Positions 1-6,052 of a DNA stretch of 8,437 nt are shown here, one piece after another; the first letter of the stretch is position 1, and each line of letters starts with the position of its first letter. This DNA is from Sedimentisphaerales bacterium (GTDB lineage: Bacteria > Planctomycetota > Phycisphaerae > Sedimentisphaerales > SG8-4). Both the position numbers and the translations under genes were made by a program. Under the pieces are notes generated by a model. It saw only the letters and a program-made list of their open reading frames with translations. It was not told the origin of the DNA and did no database searches. The DNA lies in NCBI GenBank assembly GCA_016932895.1, contig JAFGCA010000253.1, positions 1-8,437 on the forward strand, in the 5' to 3' direction.

Positions 1-151
1 ACCATCGGGCGTAAGCTGTAGTCTTCACCATCACTTACGCGGTCGAGACGGTTTTGTTGTATCCACGCGGTGAGAAATGCGGGCTAAGGGTAATGATCCG
101 TGCCGCACGCGGGATGCCGGCCGGCGGACCGTGAACCCGGCGGCCTCCGCG

Positions 152-163
152 CTGTATATACAG
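152..163. promoter_or_regulatory. Perfect 12-base palindrome upstream of the aldo/keto reductase
   Basis: CTGTATATACAG is a perfect palindrome and the only AT-rich island in an otherwise GC-rich leader. It lies about 65 bases before the start codon at 229. The inner TATATA (155-160) resembles a -10 box, but no convincing -35 box lies 16-18 bases upstream; the best is GTGAAC at 131-136, 3 of 6 matches. It could be a dimeric repressor site overlapping the promoter, or a chance palindrome. It is not a LexA box of the E. coli type, because the CTG and CAG arms are 6 rather than 10 bases apart. Confidence 0.3.
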
Positions 164-216
164 AGAGCCGTCGTCCGAGCCGCGGTGGCAATTGGAGCAA
201 CGCGCAACGGGAGCCG

Positions 217-222
217 AAAGGA
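217..222 (+). promoter_or_regulatory. Ribosome binding site that fixes the aldo/keto reductase start
   Basis: AAAGGA abuts the ATG at 223 but lies 6 bases before the ATG at 229, which is normal spacing. This favours 229 as the start. The protein then begins directly with the twin-arginine signal MKRREFLKK. Confidence 0.6.
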
Positions 223-228
223 ATGGGA

Positions 229-1224
229 ATGAAACGCCGGGAATTTTTGAAGAAAAGCACGCTCGCGGCCGGATCGCTCAGTATGGCGCCGCTGCGCCGG
301 GTGGGCGGCGCCGCACAGACCACAACGGCCGCGCCCGACTGCGATTGTCTGACCGCCCCCAAGCTGCCGCAACGCTCGCTGGGCAACACCGGCGAGAGGC
401 TCTCGGTCATCGGTTTCGGCGGCATCGTCGTTAAGGACGCCGAGCAGGAGCACGCCAATCGCGTGGTCGCCGAAGCGGTGGAGAAGGGCGTCAACTACTT
501 CGACGTGGCCCCCTCGTATGGCGATGCGGAGGTCAAGCTGGGACCCGCGCTGGAGCCCTATCGAAAGGATGTGTTCCTCGCCTGCAAGACGCAGCAGCGG
601 ACGCGCGACGGGGCGGCCGCCGAGTTTGCCCAGTCGCTCGAACGCCTGCGAACGGATTATCTGGACCTGTACCAACTGCACGCGCTTACCGATGTGGAAG
701 AGGACGTGGATGCGGCGTTCGCCAAAGGCGGCGCGATGGAGATCTTTCTGGAGGCCAAGAAGCAGGGGCAGGTCCGCTATCTCGGTTTCTCGGCGCATTC
801 GGAGGAGGCGGCCCTGGCGGCGATGGATCGCTATGATTTCGATACCGTATTGTTCCCCATTAATTTCGCGACGTTCTACGAAGGCGATTTCGGGCCGCGC
901 GTCATCGAGGCGGCCAAGGCCAAGGGCGTCGCCCGCCTGGCGCTGAAGGCCATGGCCAGGCAGCGATGGCCCAAGGACGACCCTTCCTGGCAGGATTTTC
1001 GCAAGTGCTGGTACCAGCCGCTGACCGAGCCCGACGAAGCCAAGCTGGGCCTGTATTTCACGCTCAGCCAGCCGATCACGGCCGCGATCCCGCCGGGGGA
1101 GGAGTCGCTCTTTCGTAAGGCCCTGGACCTGGCGATGAATTTCCGCCCCGTCTCGCTGCGCGAGAAGAGAAAGCTCCAGGAGATGGCCCGCTCGCTCAAT
1201 CCCATTTTCCGACGAGACGCGTAA
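229..1224 (+). CDS. Tat-exported aldo/keto reductase
   Basis: Predicted NAD(P)H-dependent oxidoreductase of the aldo/keto reductase superfamily, 331 residues. The N-terminus carries a twin-arginine signal (KRREFLKK, R3-R4), a short hydrophobic stretch (about 12-20) and a likely cleavage site near GGAA-Q (about 29/30), so it should be exported folded, with cofactor already bound. The barrel starts at about residue 48 (RSLGNTGERLSVIGFGG). The classical catalytic tetrad is visible: D92 and Y97 in FDVAPSYG, K120 in LACKTQ and H151 in LYQLHALTD. DYLDLYQLH is a typical family signature. No C-terminal ferredoxin-type cysteine cluster is seen; a DCDC pair (38-40) sits just after the signal. Longer in-frame starts reach back to 100, but the AAAGGA at 217-222 and the Tat motif support 229. 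The natural substrate cannot be told from sequence. The gene is monocistronic here and convergent with the fucosidase gene. Confidence 0.88.
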   Translation: MKRREFLKKSTLAAGSLSMAPLRRVGGAAQTTTAAPDCDCLTAPKLPQRSLGNTGERLSVIGFGGIVVKDAEQEHANRVVAEAVEKGVNYFDVAPSYGDAEVKLGPALEPYRKDVFLACKTQQRTRDGAAAEFAQSLERLRTDYLDLYQLHALTDVEEDVDAAFAKGGAMEIFLEAKKQGQVRYLGFSAHSEEAALAAMDRYDFDTVLFPINFATFYEGDFGPRVIEAAKAKGVARLALKAMARQRWPKDDPSWQDFRKCWYQPLTEPDEAKLGLYFTLSQPITAAIPPGEESLFRKALDLAMNFRPVSLREKRKLQEMARSLNPIFRRDA

Positions 1225-1260
1225 TAGGCCGCTGCAGATGCTTTACCCCTGAAGTTGTGT

Positions 1261-3042
1261 CTACTTGTTGTCCGGTTCGAAGAGTTGGAACTCCCAGATC
1301 GTGGGTACGTCCGTGGCGTCGATGATGTTGAGGCGGACGTGCCGTGCGGTGACCGGCTGGAATGATGCCTCGAAATCCGTGCCTACGCGGTCGCCGGTGT
1401 AGAACGTTTCCCATTGACCATGGGCCTGCACCTGTATTTCGAATTGTCGCACGCGGTCGTATGCCTCGCTGATCCATACGCGGTCGAACGTTTCTTCCCT
1501 TCCCATATCGATGGCGATCCATCCGCTCGTGCTGTGGGGCGGGCCGCCCCAGCGCGTGTCGGGATCGCCGTCGAACGCGTATTTGGCTTCCAACCGGGGT
1601 TGAGGCCAGAGCCCGGAGGCGCTGGCGCGTCCGCCGGAGACGAGAGACTTCGGCCGGACGTCGATGGGGGCGACATCGTCGATCGATCCATCGAGCTCGA
1701 TTCTCACGACGGTATCGAGGGCGTCAGGGGCTCTTTCGGTTACCGCAATATGGATCCCTTCGGCGTCCTGGCTCACTGTGGTTCGGTCGTCGCCGAGCGT
1801 GCGGTACGATAGGACCTGGCGTCCGATGGGCGGTAGATCGACGGCGTCGGTATCGGTATTGAGAATATGCACGTAGAGCACGTTGCCCTTGCGGGTGGTC
1901 ACTCCCCAGGGGCGGGTGACGCGACGGGTTTGGCGATTGGTGTGTCCGAACCTCGTGCCCCAGGCGGATGTGACGCAGGGTCCGCCGCGCGTGCCGTAGA
2001 TCGATTCCCCGTACGTGTCGAGCCACTGGCCGATCTGGAGGAATCGCCGGGCCTGGCGCGGCTCGATCTGCCCGTTGGGCATGGGATTCGTGTTCAGGGC
2101 AAGGTTGCCTCCGCGTCCCGCGCAGGTGACCAGGATGTCGATGCATTCCTTCAGCGGCTTGATGCTGTCGTCCGGTTTCCACGACCATTGGGTGCCCAGG
2201 GTCACGCAGGACTCCCAGGGTCGCTCGAATTCGAACTTTCCCAGTGATTGTTCCGGCGTGTCGTAATCGCCGGGCAGTCCGCAGCGGTTGTTGATAATCA
2301 GGTGCGGCTGGATGGATCGGGCCATCTGGAAGAGCTGCTCGGCGTCCCAGAGCTTCGCGGTCTCCGGATGCACGGGTCGCAGATTGTCGAACCACAGGCC
2401 GTCGATTCTTCCGTAATGAGTCAGCAGCTCGCGGACCTGGCCGTGCAGGTATTCGACGTATCGTTCGTGACACTCGCCGAGGTAGTCCGGATGGTGCCAG
2501 TCGGGCTGCGAGTAGTAGATCATGAGCCCCAGGTCGTGTTTGTGACAGGCGTCGGCGACGTGCTTCATTACATCGACAGGCCAGGCGGACTCGGCGCCGG
2601 TGCTCTTGTAGTCGGTCAGTTGCGTGTCATAGAGGCAGAATCCATCGTGATGCTTGACGAGGAAGATCATGTATTTCATGCCGGCGGCTTTGGCGGTTCG
2701 GACCCAGGCTTCCGCGTCGAAGGCGTCGGGCTTCCACCTCTTGTACAGATGGTCGTAGACGTCGATGGGGGTCGGGCCTTTGCCGCCTCGCACGCCCGGC
2801 CGGATGCCCCATGCAGGCTCGCCCCGGGACCAGCCGATCTCCCGGCCCGTCAGTGACACCGGGCCCCAGCACAGGAACATGCCGAAACGCATATCCCGCC
2901 AGCGCCGGACGACGTCGGCTTGGGCCTTGAGATAGTGCGGCGTTTGCCCCGGTTCACCGGCAAAGAGACCGGTCGTGAGACAGAGGAGAGCCGCCAGTGC
3001 TCGGTATGTTGTCTTTCGAGATGTCATGATGCCCATATCCAT
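1261..3042 (-). CDS. Secreted alpha-L-fucosidase, GH29, with F5/8 type C domain
   Basis: Retaining glycoside hydrolase of family 29, expected to release terminal alpha-L-fucose from a glycan outside the cytoplasm; 593 residues. Residues 1-28 form a Sec-type signal peptide (hydrophobic ALAALLCLTTGLFA, cleavage about FA-GE). The catalytic barrel (about 35-350) shows RFGMFLCWGP (52-61), VKHHDGF (129-135) and GLWFDN (215-220), in which D219 is the likely nucleophile. Acid/base candidates are E273 and E277 in FERPWES. A beta-sandwich follows (about 375-455), then an F5/8 type C (discoidin, CBM32-like) domain (about 465-590; ASASG, YAFDGDPDTRWG, WIAIDMG, RHVRLNI), probably for carbohydrate binding. 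The usual His of the FGxFxHWG motif is Cys at 58. It is the second gene of an operon, 3 bases after the upstream stop. The longest start is given; the ATG at 3036 (residue 3) is better spaced from the AGGA at 3044-3047. Confidence 0.92.
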   Translation of the reverse strand: MDMGIMTSRKTTYRALAALLCLTTGLFAGEPGQTPHYLKAQADVVRRWRDMRFGMFLCWGPVSLTGREIGWSRGEPAWGIRPGVRGGKGPTPIDVYDHLYKRWKPDAFDAEAWVRTAKAAGMKYMIFLVKHHDGFCLYDTQLTDYKSTGAESAWPVDVMKHVADACHKHDLGLMIYYSQPDWHHPDYLGECHERYVEYLHGQVRELLTHYGRIDGLWFDNLRPVHPETAKLWDAEQLFQMARSIQPHLIINNRCGLPGDYDTPEQSLGKFEFERPWESCVTLGTQWSWKPDDSIKPLKECIDILVTCAGRGGNLALNTNPMPNGQIEPRQARRFLQIGQWLDTYGESIYGTRGGPCVTSAWGTRFGHTNRQTRRVTRPWGVTTRKGNVLYVHILNTDTDAVDLPPIGRQVLSYRTLGDDRTTVSQDAEGIHIAVTERAPDALDTVVRIELDGSIDDVAPIDVRPKSLVSGGRASASGLWPQPRLEAKYAFDGDPDTRWGGPPHSTSGWIAIDMGREETFDRVWISEAYDRVRQFEIQVQAHGQWETFYTGDRVGTDFEASFQPVTARHVRLNIIDATDVPTIWEFQLFEPDNK

Positions 3043-3043
3043 A

Positions 3044-3047
3044 TCCT
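3044..3047 (-). promoter_or_regulatory. Ribosome binding site overlapping the upstream stop codon
   Basis: On the minus strand the upstream gene ends in TAG, and AGGA overlaps the last two bases of that stop. AGGA is 1 base from the ATG at 3042 and 7 bases from the ATG at 3036, so 3036 is the better-spaced start. The arrangement suggests that translation of the fucosidase is coupled to termination of the upstream glycosidase. Confidence 0.5.
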
Positions 3048-5205
3048 AACGTGTGACCCGGATGAGATACCACGGCGTTGCGGGCTCGCCAATGTGAATC
3101 TGATAGCCTCTCGCGTTCTTCGTGGCCCCGATCGCGCCGGCGAGCGAGCCGCCGTCACCGTTGAGCGGAACCGCTTCGACGCGTTCGGCCGGTTCGATGT
3201 TCTTCAATGTCACGGTTCCCGTCACCGGCTCGATCACCGTCGGCGGCGCGCCCCAGGAAACGAGCGTCGTCCTCTTGTCGTTCCACTTCATACCGGTGTT
3301 GGCCGAACGGGCGGTCGTGACAAGGAGCAGACGCTCGGCCTCGGCAATCGGCTTGCCGTCCAGAGAGGTCAAGACGATCGAGCAGAACTCGTTTTCGACG
3401 GCCGCTGCGAAGTTGCGCAGATACTGTTGGGCATTCTTCACGAATCCAATGCACGCTTGTGACCGGTCCGTCTGCACGGTGACATACGAGCGCTTCGCGC
3501 CGCCGGCATGCCATGCGAGTTGGCCCGTGTCCGAGACGATCGCGCCGTTTGTATTCATCTCGGGGTACGGCCCGCCGGGCTGCTGGAAGCTGCGGATTCG
3601 CGCTGCGTGCACCAGGGCGGAGGCGGGATCGAAACCGGGTGTGAAAAACGGACGCTCGGAAGAGGAGTAGCGGATGCTCTCACGCACTTGCTCCGGCGTG
3701 TACGAGCGATAGACCGTTCGCCCGGCGGGCTGCACGTCGCGGCGTAGAAACAGGCAGGCTCCGGCGGCGAGGTTGGTCATCCGGATGGGTTCCGGTCGAA
3801 TATCGAAGTGCCCCGGCGCGCGCGTGCTCCACTCGTCGGGCGCCCGATGCGAGAACGTGTAGAAGAAGATCCCGTCCCAGTCGTGAAGGGCCGCGTAGGC
3901 GGCCAGGATGCCGATGCCTTCGCAGGCGTACTCGTTCGGAAACGGATGATTGGTCTCCGAAACCGTGTAGGGCTTGCCCTCCACCGCCGAACGCGCCAGT
4001 TGCACGACGGTGCAATGGAGCGGATCGGCGACCATCGGCGTGTTGGGAATCCAGAACGTGCGCTTGCCCGTCTTGGGATCGGTGGAATAGCTCGGGTGCT
4101 GCCAGTAGACGTGGCCGTCGACGACGTCGCACAGCGAGGTCGAAGCCAGCAGGGGGTAGCCGCTGCGCCAGTGGTTGTGGTCGCTGGTGCCGACGATGAG
4201 AGATTTCACACCGACGTCGTTTTTGAGGTAATTGTACATGCCCTGGAAGTACTCTCGCTCGAGGTGCATGTAGAACTTCGCCTCCGTGTGGAATCGAACG
4301 GCGGGGGCCTTCTCGAACTCCGCTTTCGTGAGCCGGGAGACAGGCTCACCTTCTGCAACTCCGGCAGCGCGGCGCAGCTCTGTGAGTTCCGCGTCGTCGA
4401 GTGTCTCGGCCAGCCATTCGTTGTACATGCGCGTGAGCTTCTCGGCGTAGTACTCCGTGATGTCGGTCCAGGTGCCGGGACGCTTCTTCGCGTTTTTGCC
4501 GAGCAGGCGGTCGCTGAACCACGCCTCGACGATGGAGTTTTCGTTGACCAGCTCGACGATGGCGACCGCGGGCTCGTGGCGGTATTCGGCCTTCGTGTAG
4601 GGGTTGAAATGGGTCAGAAGCTGGCGGGCATACTCGCGGTGCAGCTCGCCGACGCGCCGGTCGAAGTAGTTCACGACCTTGGCCATGCCAAGATACTCGT
4701 AATCCCTGACGCCGTCGTCCTTGCGGTAGTTGCGGCCCACGTTGAGATTCAGATTCGTGTAGATGCCTCGTTTCTTCAACTCGGCGACGAAGAAGTCGAG
4801 CCGATCCAATTGCTCGGGATCGAGAGCGCGGGTGTCGCTTCGACCTTTGACAAAGAGGCTGGCCGACCAGTTCGAGTCGAGGAAGTGAAAGCGCACGCAG
4901 TTGATGCCGAACCGGGCCAGATGCGCGGCAGCCGGCGGCGCATGGTCCTTCGACGGGAAGCAGGCCGAGCCGGTCACGTTGACGCCCCAGATGCGAAACC
5001 GCCGCCCGTCGGGCGTGACAAGGCGGCCGTCCCTGATCCTCACGGCCCCGTCCCGGCCCGCGGGAGCATCGAGAAGCGACGACAGGTCCACCAGCGGGGC
5101 GGGACCGCCTCGCCAATCCATAACATACGGCTGCATCGCCACTTGCGCATGGCCCGCAGCCGCCACGGCCACCGCCGCTACCAGCGAGGTCACAACGTAT
5201 CTCAT
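3046..5205 (-). CDS. Secreted clan GH-A (GH5-like) glycoside hydrolase
   Basis: Predicted exported retaining glycoside hydrolase of 719 residues. A Sec signal peptide covers residues 1-20 (hydrophobic VVTSLVAAVAVAAA, cleavage about GHA-Q). The first beta strands of a TIM barrel follow (RIWGVNVTGSACFP, 71-84; FGINCVRFHFLD, 99-110). The clan GH-A catalytic pair is visible: E222 in VELVNENS as acid/base and E417 in YTVSETNHP as nucleophile, with an HVYW motif (365-368) typical of the strand before the nucleophile. Residues about 490-719 look like a beta-rich C-terminal region in which I recognise no carbohydrate-binding module. AAAGGA lies 8 bases before the ATG at 5205. It resembles proteins usually annotated as cellulase-family glycosylhydrolases, but the barrel cannot be assigned to a numbered family or a substrate by eye. 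Coupling with a fucosidase suggests a fucose-containing polysaccharide. Confidence 0.82.
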   Translation of the reverse strand: MRYVVTSLVAAVAVAAAGHAQVAMQPYVMDWRGGPAPLVDLSSLLDAPAGRDGAVRIRDGRLVTPDGRRFRIWGVNVTGSACFPSKDHAPPAAAHLARFGINCVRFHFLDSNWSASLFVKGRSDTRALDPEQLDRLDFFVAELKKRGIYTNLNLNVGRNYRKDDGVRDYEYLGMAKVVNYFDRRVGELHREYARQLLTHFNPYTKAEYRHEPAVAIVELVNENSIVEAWFSDRLLGKNAKKRPGTWTDITEYYAEKLTRMYNEWLAETLDDAELTELRRAAGVAEGEPVSRLTKAEFEKAPAVRFHTEAKFYMHLEREYFQGMYNYLKNDVGVKSLIVGTSDHNHWRSGYPLLASTSLCDVVDGHVYWQHPSYSTDPKTGKRTFWIPNTPMVADPLHCTVVQLARSAVEGKPYTVSETNHPFPNEYACEGIGILAAYAALHDWDGIFFYTFSHRAPDEWSTRAPGHFDIRPEPIRMTNLAAGACLFLRRDVQPAGRTVYRSYTPEQVRESIRYSSSERPFFTPGFDPASALVHAARIRSFQQPGGPYPEMNTNGAIVSDTGQLAWHAGGAKRSYVTVQTDRSQACIGFVKNAQQYLRNFAAAVENEFCSIVLTSLDGKPIAEAERLLLVTTARSANTGMKWNDKRTTLVSWGAPPTVIEPVTGTVTLKNIEPAERVEAVPLNGDGGSLAGAIGATKNARGYQIHIGEPATPWYLIRVTR

Positions 5206-5247
5206 GGCAACCGTCCTTTCATTCAGAGAAAGCCATCATCCACCGAC

Positions 5248-5276
5248 AGCATACCGCTCCGAGCCGCCGATGGCAC
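5248..5276 (-). promoter_or_regulatory. Candidate sigma70-type promoter of the glycosidase operon
   Basis: Read on the minus strand, GTGCCA (5276-5271, 4 of 6 matches to TTGACA) is followed after exactly 17 bases by TATGCT (5253-5248, 4 of 6 matches to TATAAT). Transcription would begin near 5241, giving a leader of about 35 bases that contains AAAGGA before the ATG at 5205. Position and spacing are right, but the boxes are imperfect, so this is a prediction only. Confidence 0.45.
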
Positions 5277-5330
5277 GAACCAGTCGTAATCCTCTGCGCG
5301 ACAAGGACTTGACTGCGACTGGGCCGGCCG

Positions 5331-5737
5331 AATTGGCTTTGTTTGTACAACAGTTCACGCTCGCCCGCACGGATCTCTCGAATTGGCTTTGTTTGGCGCA
5401 ACCGCCCGTGCCTCTCGCCTGACTCCTGTCTCGGATTGGCTTTGTTTGGCGCAACGGCCGGCGTCTCTCGCCTGGCGTCTGTCTCGAATTGGCTTTGTTT
5501 TGCACAGCCGCTCGCGCATCCTGCTTGGCTTCCGCCTGGGATTGGCTTTGTTTCGGCGGCGCGGGAATCCATCTGTTTTTCTCGTAAACCTTTCTGGGGA
5601 AAGCATTTGTCTTTGTCCTGGCCTTCTCCAAATTGGGTTCGTTTGGCGCAGTCGGTCCCTGCGGTGCGGCCCGTCGGTCCCTGGAATTGGGTTTGTTTGG
5701 CGCAATCGCGGTGCCCGATTCGGCCGCGGGCCTGGTT
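5331..5737. repeat. Seven-copy array of a 20-base core at about 53-base period
   Basis: The core ATTGGCTTTGTTTGGCGCA and its variants occur at about 5331, 5381, 5434, 5487, 5540, 5631 and 5685. Steps are 50, 53, 53, 53, 91 and 54 bases. Copies 1-5 carry GGCTTTG and copies 6-7 carry GGGTT(T/C)G, so there are two subtypes. Between cores lie GC-rich segments of about 30 bases that are themselves related: copies 2 and 3 share TCTCGCCTG and CTGTCTCG. This points to tandem duplication of the whole unit. The 91-base step contains an insertion rich in T. On the minus strand the core reads AKQSQF, APNKAN or RQTKPI in the three frames. I recall similar arrays, often called as hypothetical proteins, from planctomycete genomes; their function is not known to me. 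Confidence 0.85.
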
Positions 5738-5846
5738 CGCGGGCATGCCCCGACCTGGCAAAGAACCTGCGACAGGAGAATTCGAACGGCCTTCGGCTTG
5801 ACTGGCGAGGAATGTGGCATTGGCTGTCTGCAACGCACCATGTGGC

Positions 5847-5874
5847 GTTGTCCACTTCCGGTTGAGTTGTCCAC
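5847..5874 (+). repeat. 9-base direct repeat GTTGTCCAC, two copies
   Basis: GTTGTCCAC occurs at 5847-5855 and again at 5866-5874, 19 bases apart start to start, close to two helical turns. The second copy extends to TTGTCCACA, one base from the DnaA box consensus TTATNCACA. It overlaps the -35 box and spacer of a weak promoter candidate, so a regulator binding site is possible. Two copies alone are thin evidence. Confidence 0.35.
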
Positions 5875-5890
5875 AAATTCGTTGTATAGA
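5862..5890 (+). promoter_or_regulatory. Weak distal promoter candidate of the oxidoreductase operon
   Basis: TTGAGT (5862-5867) and TATAGA (5885-5890) are separated by 17 bases and each matches the sigma70 consensus at 4 of 6 positions. Transcription from here would give a leader of roughly 155 bases before the ATG at 6053. The GTTGTCCAC repeat overlaps it. It is the weaker of the two plus-strand candidates. Confidence 0.28.
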
Positions 5891-5984
5891 AATCCTACAG
5901 CAAGACGACATCGGTGTCAAGAGAAAATCCGGCAAAGAAAGCAGCATTCGTGGGCCGGGGCACAGCGCGGGGTTTGGCTGGCAG

Positions 5985-6013
5985 TTGACAGGAGGGGGGC
6001 GCGGTGCTACCGT
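5985..6013 (+). promoter_or_regulatory. Candidate sigma70-type promoter of the oxidoreductase operon
   Basis: A perfect TTGACA (5985-5990) is followed by a 17-base G-rich spacer and TACCGT (6008-6013, 3 of 6 matches with the conserved T-A and final T in place). Transcription would start near 6020, leaving a leader of about 33 bases that holds the AAGGAG (6038-6043) in front of the ATG at 6053. Its location immediately before the first gene supports it. Confidence 0.5.
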
Positions 6014-6052
6014 TTTGGGGTTACGAGAGTTCAGGACAAGGAGACTTCAGGT

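Larger units (their letters stand above)
5206..6052. other. Intergenic region between two divergent operons
   Basis: This stretch of about 850 bases separates the start codons at 5205 (-) and 6053 (+). I see no credible gene in it. It contains a minus-strand promoter candidate (5248-5276), the repeat array (5331-5737), a direct repeat and weak promoter (5847-5890) and a stronger plus-strand promoter candidate (5985-6013). The part between about 5738 and 5846 shows nothing I can name except a possible decayed repeat copy at 5819-5834 (ATTGGCTGTCTGCAAC). Several frames are open through the array on both strands, but they have no ribosome binding site and repeat the same short peptide, so they look non-genic. 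Confidence 0.8.

Noticed and set aside
1..21. Possible C-terminal tail of an upstream gene (TIGRKL then TAG)
   Set aside because: Six codons are too few to support a gene call.
9..40. Inverted repeat GCGTAAG / CTTACGC at the window start
   Set aside because: The arms are 7 bases with an 18-base loop and no adjacent T run, so it is too weak to call a terminator. No upstream gene end can be confirmed.
152..163. LexA (SOS) box
   Set aside because: The CTG and CAG arms are separated by 6 bases instead of the 10 needed for the E. coli type, and no SOS gene follows.
31..798. Minus-strand open frame of 255 codons opposite the aldo/keto reductase
   Set aside because: It is antisense to a well-supported gene and its sequence has the look of a GC-rich shadow frame with no domain.
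3808..5289. Long plus-strand open frame of 493 codons antisense to the GH-A glycosidase
   Set aside because: It lies entirely opposite a gene with clear catalytic motifs, has Val/Asp/Arg-rich antisense composition and shows no recognisable domain.
5331..5737. CRISPR-like geometry: cores of about 22 bases with spacers of about 30 bases
   Set aside because: The cores are not identical and are not palindromic at their ends, the spacers are related to each other, step lengths vary (50 to 91), and no cas genes are in the window.
5633..6052. Upstream extension of the oxidoreductase open frame
   Set aside because: It would run through the repeat array and the promoter candidates. The Rossmann fold begins right at residue 7 from the ATG at 6053, which has its own AAGGAG.
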